From: Planctomycetia bacterium
GTDB lineage: Bacteria > Planctomycetota > Planctomycetia > Pirellulales > S012-138
Assembly (NCBI GenBank): GCA_016177915.1
Contig: JACOUI010000143.1
Span: forward strand, 1 to 41,435
Direction of reading: 5' to 3'
Length of the DNA: 41,435 nt
The notes under the pieces are model-generated. The model was not told where the DNA came from. It searched no databases and saw only the letters and a program-made list of their open reading frames with translations. Shown here one piece after another: positions 30,635 to 41,435 of this stretch (positions within the stretch are counted from its first letter, which is position 1; each line of letters opens with the position of its first letter). A program made the position numbers and the translations under genes.

Positions 30635-32995
30635 ATGAAAGCGCCGACACAGCGTTATCTCGTTGAATTGGCGGTCCTGCTCGCCGTTTATTTGTCCGCG
30701 GCGATATTTGGACTGCAAATGCACGCTGTTGGGGGCATGGCATCGGCGGTTTGGCCGCCGACGGGAATCGCGCTGGTCGCGCTGACCATGCGCGGCTTTC
30801 GCCTTTGGCCCGCCATCGCCGCGGGTGCGTTCTTGGCTAACGCGACCGTAGCCCCGATCCTGGCGGCCTTCGGCATGGCGGTTGGAAACACCGGAGAAGC
30901 TCTGTTGGGCAGCTTTTTGCTCGTGCGCGTCATCAAGTTTCGTCCGTCGCTCGATCGCCTGTACGACGTGCTGGGCCTGGTGGTGCTGGCCGGCGGGCTA
31001 AGCACGATCGTCAGTGCCACCATCGGCGTCACGAGCGGCTGGCTGGGCAGCAAGATTCCCTCGGCCGATTTCGGCCGCGCGTGGTGGACGTGGTGGCTGG
31101 GGGACATGGCCGGCGATCTGGTGCTTGCGCCATTCTTGTTCGTTTGGACCTCGCGCCCGCGACTCCGCCTGCCGCCGAGACGGATCGCGGAGGCGGGTGC
31201 CCTCCTGGTGGGACTTCTCGTCATCGGTTGGATCGTCTTCGACACCGCATGGGTCTATAAGCCCCGGTTTGTATTGTTCCCGTTCCTGATTTGGGCGGCA
31301 GTCCGGTTCGATCAGCATGGGGCCGTTACAGCGACGCTCCTGGCGTCGGCCGTGGCGATCTGGCGAACGGTGCAGGGCACCGATTCCTCCGCGGTAGGTA
31401 CACTGGCAGAAAGTCTGACCGTTCTGCAAATGTTCATGTGCGTGGCCGCGGTGGTGACTCTCGTCCTGGCCGCCGACGTGCGGCAGCGCAAAACCGCGGA
31501 GGCGGACCTGCTGAAATCGCACCGCGACTTGGAAACGAGGGTCCGCGAGCGAACGGCCGAGCTTTCGGCCACGAACCAGGCGCTGGCCGACGCCCAGCGA
31601 ATCGCCCATATCGGAAGCTGGGAATGGGACATTCGCGCCAACGTCGTCGTTTGGTCGGACGAGCTGTACCGCATTTATGGCTTGCAGCGGAGCCAGTTCG
31701 CCGCCACCTACGACGGCTTCCTCGACCGCGTCCTGCCGCAAGACCGCGAGGCCGTCGATCGGATCATCAAACGGGCCTACCAGGACTGCCAACCTTTCGA
31801 GTTCGACCACCGCATCGTTCGTCCGGACGGCGCCGTGCGCACGCTCCACGCGCGGGGGCAGGTCGTCGTCGGCGACGACGGCAAGCCCCTGCGCATGTCG
31901 GGGACCGGCCAGGACATCACCGAGCACCGGCGCGCGGAGGAGAACTTCCGCAAGTTGCTGGAAGCCGCGCCCGAAGCGATGGTGATGGTCAACCAGGAAG
32001 GCGAGATGCTGCTGGTCAACTCGCAGGCGGAGCGCTTGTTCGGTTACGCCCGCGAAGAGCTGCTGGGGAAGCCGATCGAGATGCTCGTTCCTCCGCGGTT
32101 TTGCGAGCGCCATCCGGCGCACCGCGCGGCCTTCTTCGCCAATCCCCGCGCTCGCCCCATGGGGAGCGGAATGGACCTTTACGGACTGGGCAAAGACGGC
32201 CGGGAGTTCCCGGTCGAGATCAGCCTGAGCCCGCTGGAAACCGAGGAAGGCCGGCTCGTCTCCAGCGCCATTCGCGACATCACGTCGCGCAAGGAGACGG
32301 AGGACAAGCTGCGGCAGTCGGAACGGCTGGCGGCGATCGGTCAGATGGTGGCGGGGCTGGCGCACGAGAGCCGAAACGCGCTGCAGCGCAGCCAGGCCTG
32401 TCTGGAGATGCTGGCGCGCAAGACCAAGGACCAACCCGAGGCGCTCGACCTGGTGGCCCGCATTCAGGCCGCCCAGGACCACCTGCACCATTTGTATGAG
32501 GAAGTTCGCGGCTACGCGGCGCCCATCACGCTCCAGCGCGAAAGCTGCGACCTGGCGGAGATCATCGACGAGATGTGGAAGGAACTGTCGATGCTGCGCA
32601 AAGGGCGCAAAGCGCGGCTGATCTGCGACGCTCCCCCGTTGGACCCGCGTTGCGACGTCGATCGCGTCGGCATCGGCCAGGTCTTTCGAAACATCCTGGA
32701 GAATTCGCTGGACGCCTGCCCCGATCCAGTGGAAATTGACGTTCGCTGGTGCGAAGCTCGCCTGGGCAGCGAACCCGCCGTGCAGGTCTCGATCCGCGAC
32801 AACGGCGTCGGCTTCACGCCGGACCAGAGAGTGAAGCTCTTCCAGCCCTTTTTCACGACGAAGACCCACGGCATGGGCCTGGGCATGGCCATCGCCAAAC
32901 GCATCGTCGAAGCGCACGGCGGTTTGATCGCCGTCGGAAACGGCGACGCTCCCGGCGCCGAAATCCTTGTCACACTCCCCCGAGGCCCCCAATGA
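30635..32995 (+). CDS. MASE1-PAS-PAS sensor histidine kinase
   Basis: 786 residues. A MASE1-like integral membrane sensor (about 8-290; [16 protein letters not shown], then [19 protein letters not shown]) is followed by a short coiled linker. PAS/PAC 1 spans about 320-435 ([20 protein letters not shown]) and PAS 2 about 440-555 ([13 protein letters not shown]-like; [13 protein letters not shown]). The dimerisation domain has the phospho-acceptor His577 ([11 protein letters not shown]), and the ATPase domain has N (NILENSLDA), G1 (RDNGVGFT) and G2 (GMGLGMAI) boxes. It autophosphorylates and should pass the phosphate to the overlapping ANTAR regulator. The start at 30635 is the first Met before the sensor; upstream translation is of poor quality. 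Confidence 0.9.
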   Translation: MKAPTQRYLVELAVLLAVYLSAAIFGLQMHAVGGMASAVWPPTGIALVALTMRGFRLWPAIAAGAFLANATVAPILAAFGMAVGNTGEALLGSFLLVRVIKFRPSLDRLYDVLGLVVLAGGLSTIVSATIGVTSGWLGSKIPSADFGRAWWTWWLGDMAGDLVLAPFLFVWTSRPRLRLPPRRIAEAGALLVGLLVIGWIVFDTAWVYKPRFVLFPFLIWAAVRFDQHGAVTATLLASAVAIWRTVQGTDSSAVGTLAESLTVLQMFMCVAAVVTLVLAADVRQRKTAEADLLKSHRDLETRVRERTAELSATNQALADAQRIAHIGSWEWDIRANVVVWSDELYRIYGLQRSQFAATYDGFLDRVLPQDREAVDRIIKRAYQDCQPFEFDHRIVRPDGAVRTLHARGQVVVGDDGKPLRMSGTGQDITEHRRAEENFRKLLEAAPEAMVMVNQEGEMLLVNSQAERLFGYAREELLGKPIEMLVPPRFCERHPAHRAAFFANPRARPMGSGMDLYGLGKDGREFPVEISLSPLETEEGRLVSSAIRDITSRKETEDKLRQSERLAAIGQMVAGLAHESRNALQRSQACLEMLARKTKDQPEALDLVARIQAAQDHLHHLYEEVRGYAAPITLQRESCDLAEIIDEMWKELSMLRKGRKARLICDAPPLDPRCDVDRVGIGQVFRNILENSLDACPDPVEIDVRWCEARLGSEPAVQVSIRDNGVGFTPDQRVKLFQPFFTTKTHGMGLGMAIAKRIVEAHGGLIAVGNGDAPGAEILVTLPRGPQ

Positions 32996-33591
32996 ACGGT
33001 TCCCTGCGCGTGGCCGTCGCCGACGACGAAAAAGACATGCGGGATTATTTTCAGGACGTGTTGCCGGCCCTGGGGCATCAGGTCGTCGCGGTGGCCCGCA
33101 CCGGACGCGAGCTCGTGGAGCTGTGCCGGGCCGCGCCTCCGGACCTGGTGATCACGGACATCAAGATGCCCGACATGGACGGCATCGACGCGGCGGCTCA
33201 AATCACGCAGGAGGGTCCCATCCCGGTGATCCTCGTCTCCGCGTTTCTCGACGAGGAGCTGCTGGCGCGGACCGCCTCGGACCATATCCTCGGCTACCTG
33301 ATCAAGCCGATCAAAGAGCAGCACATTTCGGCGGCCATTGCCGTCGCCATGCGCCGCTTCGCGCAGTTCCAGGAGCTGCGCAAGGAAGCGGCCGACCTGC
33401 GGCAGGCCCTGGACGACCGGAAAGTGATCGAGCGGGCCAAGGGGATCATCATGAGGCGGGCCGGGCTCGACGAAGAACAGGCCTTCCGCCGCCTGCAAAA
33501 GCTGGCCAGCTCAAAGAACCGCAAGCTGGTGGACATCGCCCGCATTGTGCTGATTTCGGAGGAGGCCCTCGTGCCTTTTGACAACAGTTGA
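32992..33591 (+). CDS. Response regulator with ANTAR RNA-binding output domain
   Basis: 199 residues. The receiver domain (about 5-120) has the acidic pair D11-D12, phospho-acceptor D56 ([13 protein letters not shown]) and Lys105 (YLIKPIK). A helical linker leads to an ANTAR domain (about 135-190: [31 protein letters not shown]), which binds paired hexaloop hairpins in mRNA leaders and prevents termination. The start overlaps the kinase stop (ATGA), so the pair is coexpressed and is almost certainly cognate. The targets are elsewhere; no paired hairpin leader is seen beside it. Confidence 0.92.
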   Translation: MNGSLRVAVADDEKDMRDYFQDVLPALGHQVVAVARTGRELVELCRAAPPDLVITDIKMPDMDGIDAAAQITQEGPIPVILVSAFLDEELLARTASDHILGYLIKPIKEQHISAAIAVAMRRFAQFQELRKEAADLRQALDDRKVIERAKGIIMRRAGLDEEQAFRRLQKLASSKNRKLVDIARIVLISEEALVPFDNS

Positions 33592-33693
33592 CCCGACCGG
33601 ATTGGCGGCGGCCACGGCGTTCGGATACGACCGACGTGAATCGGCGCCCGGACGAGCGGGCTTCCGAGTCAAGAACATTGAAGCGCGCGCAAG

Positions 33694-35304
33694 TCACCCC
33701 CGTCCCTCGAGCGCCCGCTTCGCCAGCCGGTTGATCTCCTCCGACGGCGCATCCTTGGCCAGGACCTCCAAGACCTCCTTGGACTCGGCCGTGCCAATCA
33801 ACTCCAGCACGTGAATCAACCGCTTGATGCGGCGCACTTCTGCGGCCGGCAGGCCGGTGGCCGCCTGCGGACGCGCCAGGATGCGGCGAATCCGGAAACG
33901 AACCTCGGCCGATCCCGTCGTCTTCAGCTCCTTCAGCAACAAGTCCTTCGCCGTATCGCGGACCCCCAGAAGCTGCTCGCTGGCCCGTTCGCGGACCATG
34001 AACTCCGGGCTGTCCAGGTCCTTGATCCACTGCAAGATCTTTTCCCGTTGCGTCGGGCTGAAAAGCTCGGCCACGTGCGTCCTGGTGTAGGGGAGCGTGT
34101 GCTCCGGGTCGCCGGCGAGGGCCGCGACGGCGACAATCGCCTTCCGCGCGTCCACGCCCGTCAGGTCGGCGAAAAACTCCTTGAGCTTTTCGTCGGCGAG
34201 CGGCCCGGCGGCGGGCGTCTTGCCGAGGATCGCTTGCGAGACGTCCCAGACGAGGGCCGTGCGGTCGGTGCTGCCGGAGGCCAACAGGCGCCCGTCCGGC
34301 GAAAAGGCGACGGCGTTCACAAAGTTCGTGTGGCCGTCGAGGACCGCCACCTCCCGGCCGGAGAGCACCTCCCACAAGCGGATCGTCTTGTCCCAGCTTC
34401 CGGAGGCGAGAAAGCGGCCGTCCGGCGAAAAGGCCAGGGCGCCGACCGCTTTCTCGTGCCCTTGCAGCAGGGCGACCTCGATGCCGGTGTCCAGCTCCCA
34501 GATGCGGATTTCGTCGCGGCCGCCGCAGGCCAGCAGCCGGCCGTCGGCGGAAAAGGCGGCCGCCTTGGGGCTGTCGCGGCTGCCCGTCAGGGCCCGCACT
34601 AGCTCGCCTTTCGAGACGTCGTTCACCTGCACCAGGGTGTCGGACAGGTTGCGGGCGTAGGCCAGCAAGTGGCCGTCGGGGGAGAAGCCGTAAGCTTTGA
34701 TGACGCGGAGGCTGTCGAGCTTGCGGACTTCGTCGCCCGTGGCCACGTCGTAGACGATCGGGACGCCCTGGTCGAGAACGAGCAGTTGCTTCCCTTCGCC
34801 TGCCAGCTTCGCCAGGATCAATTCCTTGCACGCGATCGACCGCAGCAGCGACCAATCCTGCGCGCTATGGATGTTGACGCGCTTGTCGTCGCCGACGACG
34901 AGGAACTGCCCGTCGCGCGTGAACTCCACCGGTCGCCCGCCCTTGAGCTTCACGATTTCCTTTCCGGAGGCGGCCTCCCAGACGCGGACGGAGAGGTCGC
35001 CGCCGCGCGTGGCCAACTGCCGGCCGTCGGGCGAAAACGCCAGGTCGTAAATCCCCAGCGAATGGCCGCGCTCGGTCCCGCCCTCCGCGGGCTTGATGCT
35101 GCCCAGCCGCACCAGCGCGCCGGCGGGGAGCGGGTCGCCGTAGAGGTCGACGCGGGCTTCCTGCGGGGCCGCAGGCGCCTGAGCCCGCGAAATCTGCGGC
35201 GCAAGCAGCGCCGTAACCAGCATAGCGCGGGCGAGGGCGGCGACGAAACGCCCGGCTGCACTGGGAGCGCGATGCCCTTTGGCGCAAATGGTTCCGGCAA
35301 TCAT
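33694..35304 (-). CDS. Exported WD40-repeat protein
   Basis: 536 residues. Signal peptide (about 20-43: FVAALARAMLVTALLAPQIS). WD40 blades span about 75-345, with repeated SPDGRxLA and VRVWEAASGKE / IRIWELDTG / IRLWEVLSGRE units, at least six. A helical C-terminal part (about 360-530) has LADEKLKEFFADLTG, AIVAVAALAGDPEHT and HEAT-like RASEQLLG. This architecture is common in planctomycetes and probably forms an extracytoplasmic scaffold. The ATG at 35304 follows GGAGCGAGG; an ATG at 35322 is nearly on the -10 box and less likely. Confidence 0.85.
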   Translation of the reverse strand: MIAGTICAKGHRAPSAAGRFVAALARAMLVTALLAPQISRAQAPAAPQEARVDLYGDPLPAGALVRLGSIKPAEGGTERGHSLGIYDLAFSPDGRQLATRGGDLSVRVWEAASGKEIVKLKGGRPVEFTRDGQFLVVGDDKRVNIHSAQDWSLLRSIACKELILAKLAGEGKQLLVLDQGVPIVYDVATGDEVRKLDSLRVIKAYGFSPDGHLLAYARNLSDTLVQVNDVSKGELVRALTGSRDSPKAAAFSADGRLLACGGRDEIRIWELDTGIEVALLQGHEKAVGALAFSPDGRFLASGSWDKTIRLWEVLSGREVAVLDGHTNFVNAVAFSPDGRLLASGSTDRTALVWDVSQAILGKTPAAGPLADEKLKEFFADLTGVDARKAIVAVAALAGDPEHTLPYTRTHVAELFSPTQREKILQWIKDLDSPEFMVRERASEQLLGVRDTAKDLLLKELKTTGSAEVRFRIRRILARPQAATGLPAAEVRRIKRLIHVLELIGTAESKEVLEVLAKDAPSEEINRLAKRALEGRG

Positions 35305-35333
35305 GGCCTCGCTCCGACCCATGAGCTGCGGGC

Positions 35334-35363
35334 ATTATAACAGCGAACCATGCGCCATGCGAA
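35334..35363 (-). promoter_or_regulatory. Promoter candidate for the WD40 gene
   Basis: On the minus strand, TATAAT occupies 35339-35334 with TTCGCA (35363-35358) 18 bases upstream. The start point would be near 35327, giving a leader of about 23 bases to the ATG at 35304. This supports that ATG over the one at 35322. Confidence 0.4.
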
Positions 35364-35462
35364 ACCGCCGGGCGGCGGGACGCGGCCGCGGCCGAGCCGT
35401 CGTCTGGCGCCATTTTCTGGACTTGCTCCAACGTGACCTGCATGAGGAGCCGCTCCGTATCT

Positions 35463-35484
35463 CCCTCCCCCTTGCGCGGGAGGG
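35463..35484. repeat. CCCTCCC/GGGAGGG hairpin repeat
   Basis: CCCTCCC (35463-35469) and GGGAGGG (35478-35484) form a stem in the gap between the WD40 and DUF1501 genes (35305-35597). It is related to the hairpin at 7880-7903. It could act as a transcription end for the minus-strand DUF1501 gene, 114 bases beyond its stop. Confidence 0.4.
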
Positions 35485-35597
35485 TTGGGGTGGGGGGCGA
35501 GGGGCTATCCAAACCCCGATTCAGGTGGACATCAAATCACAACCACTCCGTCAACCGGCTTCATCGGCCCCGCGTATCTCGCCGCTTGCTCGACCGT

Positions 35598-36968
35598 TTA
35601 CGACAGGATGGCCTGCACTACATTCCCGTGTACGTCGGTGAGGCGGAAATCGCGGCCCGCGTAGCGGTAGGTCAGCCGCATGTGGTCGATGCCCAGGAGG
35701 TGCAAGATCGTCGCGTGGTAGTCGTGGACGTGGACGGGATCTTTGATGGGCAGGATGCCGTATTCGTCGGTCTCGCCGTAAGCCAGGCCGCCCCTCACGC
35801 CCGCCCCGCACAGCAGGCAGGTAAACGCCTTGTGCCAGTGGTTGCGGCCCTGTCCGGGGTCCCAGGGCGAGCGGCCGAACTCCGTGGCGATGGCGATGAG
35901 CGTGTCTTCCAGCAGACCGCGACGCTTCAGGTCGCGGACGAGGCCCGCGATGGCCTGGTCCACGCGCGCCGCCTTGGGCCGGTGGTCCTGCATGTTGCCG
36001 TGCGAGTCCCAGTTGTTGCTGGTGCCGGTGTCGATCAGCTCGACGGTCCGCACGCCGCGCTCGACGAGGCGCCTCGCCACCAGGCATTGCCAGGCGAACG
36101 AGCGGTTGTCGCCCGACGCGACGCCGTAAAGGTCGAGCGTGTCGGCCATCTCCTGCGACAGGTCGAAGACCTCCGGGCCGACTTGCATCATGCCGCGGGC
36201 GGTGTCGAAGCTGCCGATCCGCGCGCGGAGGGCCAGGTCGTTGTTTCGTGCGGCGGCATGGGACTCGTTGACGTCCTTGAGCATGCGGAATTCCAGCTCG
36301 GCCAGCGTGACGTTGCTCGTGCGCGATTGCAGATTGGCGATCGGCCGGTCGCCGGGCAGAAGCCGCGTTCCCTGGTGCGCCGGCGGCAGGAAGCTGGCGT
36401 CCCAGACTTGTGCTCCTGCGTAGGGCAGGTGCTCGCAGAGCACGACGTAGGGCGGCAAGTTCGGGTTCGCCGTTCCCAGGCCATAGCTCAGCCACGCCCC
36501 GATGCTGGGCATGGGGACCGTGGCCGAGCCGGTGTGCATGGCCAGCACGGCCTGAAAGTGCTCCAGGATGTCCGTGTGCAGCGTGCGGATCACGCACAGC
36601 TCGTCGGCGACCCTGGCCAGGTGCGGAAACAGCTCGCTGATCCACAGGCCGGACTGGCCGTGCTGGGCGAACTTGAACGGCGAGGCCAAAAGCGGCTGCT
36701 CGGTGATGTCGCGCAGTGTTTCGGCGGTGACTTTCTTGCGGTCGTCCTGCTGAAGCTTGGGTTTGTAGTCGAACGTGTCGACGTGCGAGAAGCCGCCCGT
36801 GAGGTGAATGAAAACGAGGCTCCGCGCCTTGGCGGGGTGGTGCGCCGGCTGCGGCGCGAGGAGCCGGCCTTCGTTCATGCGGGCGGCGACGGCGAGCCGT
36901 GGATAGAGCAACCCGGCGGCCGCACCGGCTGCGGTGGATTGAAGGAAACGACGGCGGTCGAGCGGCAT
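35598..36968 (-). CDS. DUF1501 protein with Tat signal
   Basis: 456 residues. The start follows GGAGG and begins MPLDRRRFLQSTAAGAAAG, a twin-arginine signal (DRRRFL). The rest matches the DUF1501/PF07394 family (alkaline-phosphatase-like fold): LVFIHLTGGFSHVDTFDYKP, ELFPHLARVADELCVIRTL, MPSIGAWLSYGLG, DTGTSNNWDSHGN, TLIAIATEFGRSP and GRNHWHKAFTC. Conserved His, Asp and Asn could form a metal site. In planctomycetes this family is almost always next to a PSCyt/PSD1 protein, as here, where the partner gene ends 16 bases upstream. Exported and folded; exact reaction unknown. Confidence 0.93.
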   Translation of the reverse strand: MPLDRRRFLQSTAAGAAAGLLYPRLAVAARMNEGRLLAPQPAHHPAKARSLVFIHLTGGFSHVDTFDYKPKLQQDDRKKVTAETLRDITEQPLLASPFKFAQHGQSGLWISELFPHLARVADELCVIRTLHTDILEHFQAVLAMHTGSATVPMPSIGAWLSYGLGTANPNLPPYVVLCEHLPYAGAQVWDASFLPPAHQGTRLLPGDRPIANLQSRTSNVTLAELEFRMLKDVNESHAAARNNDLALRARIGSFDTARGMMQVGPEVFDLSQEMADTLDLYGVASGDNRSFAWQCLVARRLVERGVRTVELIDTGTSNNWDSHGNMQDHRPKAARVDQAIAGLVRDLKRRGLLEDTLIAIATEFGRSPWDPGQGRNHWHKAFTCLLCGAGVRGGLAYGETDEYGILPIKDPVHVHDYHATILHLLGIDHMRLTYRYAGRDFRLTDVHGNVVQAILS

Positions 36969-36984
36969 CGGATCCTCCGGCTCG

Positions 36985-39378
<2,394 letters not shown>

Positions 39379-39419
39379 GATCGGTTTCCGGGGTGACGCG
39401 CGACGAAGCTGATCTCCAG

Positions 39420-39492
<73 letters not shown>

Positions 39493-39662
39493 AAAACGGC
39501 CCTCGACAACAGCATCTTCTCGGACCGTTCCCGCATTGTAAAGCGGGCGGCGTTGCTTGGGCCGCGCCGCGTGGTACAAATGGCCGCAACCCGTTGTTCA
39601 TGGGGTTCGTAAAGGGTCACGGCGGTGCGGCCGACGCGCCGTATTTGATGGGAGAAAAATAT

Positions 39663-40946
39663 ATGGTCAGCCGCAGGTCGTTTCTGCAGGGCGTCGGGAC
39701 GGGCGTCGTCGGCGCGGGCGTCATCGGGCCGTCGCTATTGAACGCCGGGGGAGTGCAGGAGAAACGCAAGAAGCTCGCCGTCGTCACCACGCTCTGGAAC
39801 TACCGCTCGCACGCCTGGCACATGGCCGAGCGGTTTCTCGTCGGCTATCCGCGCGAAGGCAAGTGGCACCGGCCGGAGCTTCAGGTCGTGTCGGCTTACG
39901 TCGATCAAACGCCCGAGGGCGACCTGAGCCGCGGCCGGGCCAAGGAATTCGGCTTTCGCATTTTTCCGACGGTGGCCGAGGCGCTGCGCGCCGGCGGCGA
40001 CAAGCTGGCCGTGGACGCGGTGCTGCTCATCGGTGAGCACGGCAACTACCCGGTGAACGAAATTGGCCAGAAACAATACCCGCGCTATGAGCTGTTCCGA
40101 CAGATCGTGGACGTGTTCAAAAAGGACGGGCGCACGACGCCGGTCTACAACGACAAACACCTGTCGTGGCGGTTCGAGTGGGCCAAGGAGATGGTCGAGA
40201 CGGCCCGTGCGATGAAGTTCCCGCTCCTGGCCGGTTCGTCGCTGCCGGTAACGTGGCGGATGCCGGCGATCGACATGCCGCTTGGGGCGGAAGTCGAGGA
40301 GGCCCTGTGCGTGGCGTTCGGGCCGGTCGATATCTACGACTTCCACGCGCTGGAGACGATCCAGTGCATGGTCGAGCGGCGGAAGGGGGGCGAGACGGGC
40401 GTCGTGGCGATGCAGGCCCAGCGCGGCGACGCGGTCTGGCAAGCGATGGAATCGGGGGCATGGTCGGGCGGAGGCTGGGACGCGCGCTTGTTCGAGGCCT
40501 GCCTGTCGCGGAGCCACACGCTGGCCCAGCCGGACACCTGTAGCCACCGTTACCCGACGGCCGAGCAGATGCGTCAGTTCGTCAAGCAGCCGGTGGCGTA
40601 TCGGTTCGAATACGCCGACGGCCTGAAGGCGACGATGCTGCTCTTGAACGGGCTCGTTGAGGATTTCACGTTTGCGGCGCGGCTGAAAGGCCAGCGCGAG
40701 CCGATTTCGACCTTGTTTCACCTGCCGCCGAACCCCAACGTCGTCTATTCGGCGGCCTTGATGTCGAAGGCCGAGGAAATGTTCACGACCGGCCGGGCGC
40801 CTTACCCGGCGGAGCGGACGCTGCTCACAAGCGGCCTCGTGGCGGCGGGCCTGAAGTCGTTGGCGACGGGCCAGAAGCGGATCGAGACGCCGCAGCTTGC
40901 CGTGCGGTACGAGGCGCCGCGGGAGTCGCAGTTTTGGCGGAGTTGA
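39663..40946 (+). CDS. Tat-exported protein of unknown function
   Basis: 427 residues starting MVSRRSFLQGVGTGVVGAG, a twin-arginine signal; GGGAG lies nine bases upstream. The body begins KLAVVTTLWNYRSHAWHMAERFL. It has strands and helices of a Rossmann-like pattern (VDAVLLIGEHGNYPVNEIGQ; PLLAGSSLPVTWRMP; FGPVDIYDFHALETIQCMVERR). Several His, Trp and Asp residues could form a site (LIGEHGNYP, YNDKHLSWRFEW, SRSHTLAQPDTCSHRYP). I do not recognise the family; it has the look of a secreted oxidoreductase or hydrolase found in planctomycetes. It is probably monocistronic. Confidence 0.8.
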   Translation: MVSRRSFLQGVGTGVVGAGVIGPSLLNAGGVQEKRKKLAVVTTLWNYRSHAWHMAERFLVGYPREGKWHRPELQVVSAYVDQTPEGDLSRGRAKEFGFRIFPTVAEALRAGGDKLAVDAVLLIGEHGNYPVNEIGQKQYPRYELFRQIVDVFKKDGRTTPVYNDKHLSWRFEWAKEMVETARAMKFPLLAGSSLPVTWRMPAIDMPLGAEVEEALCVAFGPVDIYDFHALETIQCMVERRKGGETGVVAMQAQRGDAVWQAMESGAWSGGGWDARLFEACLSRSHTLAQPDTCSHRYPTAEQMRQFVKQPVAYRFEYADGLKATMLLLNGLVEDFTFAARLKGQREPISTLFHLPPNPNVVYSAALMSKAEEMFTTGRAPYPAERTLLTSGLVAAGLKSLATGQKRIETPQLAVRYEAPRESQFWRS

Positions 40947-41086
40947 GACGTTGGTCGATGCGCTGACTGCGAGGCGACAAGGGAAAGTTACAACAACTCG
41001 ATGGTCGGGGTAGCCGACAATTCCTCCCACCGAATCTCAGCACTTCGCCGCTCGACAAAGCGAACGAAATCGCAATAATCTCCGGC

Positions 41087-41435
41087 ATGATGGATCGCCT
41101 ACTTCAGAAGTTGACGGACCTCCCCTCGCGGCCCGACGAGACCTGGCAGGGCGGGCTCTTCAGAGTGCCCGTCTGGGTCGACAACGAAGACGGGGACGTC
41201 TTTCGCCCGTACCTGCCTCTTTGGCTGGCGGTTCGCGCGGACAAGGTGCACATGGGGCGCATGGTGAAGCCGGATGAATGCAGCCCGAACGTGGCGCTGG
41301 AAGCGGCCGTCGACTTCGGCTGCCGCAGCCGATACGGCGGTTATCGTCCGGGCAAAGTGGAAGTCAACGACCCGGCGCTGGCGGAATATCTTTCCGGGCC
41401 GTTAGGCGCGGCGGGGATCGAGGTCCGCGTGGTCG
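41087..41435 (+). CDS. Hypothetical protein, 3' end beyond the window
   Basis: Open from an ATG pair at 41087/41090 to the window edge (116 codons). The visible protein starts MMDRLLQKLTDLPSRPDE and contains RPYLPLWLAVRADKVHMG, then NVALEAAVDFGCRSRYGGYR and PGKVEVNDPALAEYL. It looks soluble, with no signal peptide. The pattern of two strands around PYLPLW and the GGYRPG segment appears conserved-like, but I cannot name a family. Start codon choice is not settled by any clear ribosome site. Confidence 0.65.
   Translation, partial: MMDRLLQKLTDLPSRPDETWQGGLFRVPVWVDNEDGDVFRPYLPLWLAVRADKVHMGRMVKPDECSPNVALEAAVDFGCRSRYGGYRPGKVEVNDPALAEYLSGPLGAAGIEVRVV

Overview
GC-rich bacterial chromosome from a member of the Planctomycetota, probably a Pirellulales-like lineage. 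The assignment rests on protein families that are diagnostic of the phylum: a DUF1501 protein paired with a PSCyt1/PSCyt2/PSD1 cytochrome protein, secreted DUF1080 and ThuA-like proteins, WD40 and cytochrome-beta-propeller proteins, an Uma2 nuclease, an FSLR-type membrane-anchored protein, and a small secreted Cys-rich protein ending in an RGPRDFL...PPSIGP motif. No rRNA, CRISPR array or complete mobile element is visible. Two tRNAs are present, Pro(CGG) and Lys(TTT).

Layout. 1-12.2 kb holds single genes: a secreted DUF1080-ThuA fusion, pyrE with a small overlapping gene, a PadR repressor divergent from a secreted c-type cytochrome, a DHQ-synthase-like enzyme, a MazG-like pyrophosphohydrolase, a pseudo-receiver protein, a short arylamine N-acetyltransferase, a ThuA protein with a thioredoxin-like neighbour, an LRR protein and trmB. 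12.2-22.1 kb is almost entirely minus strand and looks like an envelope/lipid region: a frameshifted ParD-like antitoxin, an OleA-type condensing enzyme, an ABC-2 permease and its ATPase, lpxK, an MsbA-like ABC exporter directly upstream of lpxK, a second ABC-2 permease and acylphosphatase. The MsbA-like protein has lost every catalytic nucleotide-binding motif. 22.4-28.2 kb has a newly read 59-residue coiled-coil ORF, a diheme cytochrome with a beta-propeller, a small Cys-rich protein, a double DUF1080 protein and Uma2. 28.2-30.6 kb is a decayed zone: a frameshifted zinc-ribbon gene, tRNA-Pro, an integrase N-terminal remnant, a BON-domain gene and csrA. 30.6-33.6 kb encodes a MASE1-PAS histidine kinase overlapping an ANTAR response regulator. 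33.7-39.4 kb has a WD40 protein and the DUF1501 / planctomycete-cytochrome pair. 39.4 kb to the end has tRNA-Lys, a Tat-exported protein of unknown function and a gene running off the window.

The strongest unexplained signals are: (1) the pseudo-ABC exporter in the msbA position next to lpxK; (2) at least six different families of intergenic palindromic (REP/BIME-like) repeats, some of which exactly fill the space between a stop codon and the next start codon; (3) several decayed genes that simple ORF calling misses, namely the ParD frameshift, the zinc-ribbon frameshift, the WD40 tail and the integrase head. I see no single complete new defence or biosynthetic system. The lipid region with the dead ABC exporter is the best candidate for new biology. 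All family assignments come from reading motifs by eye; no database search was run.
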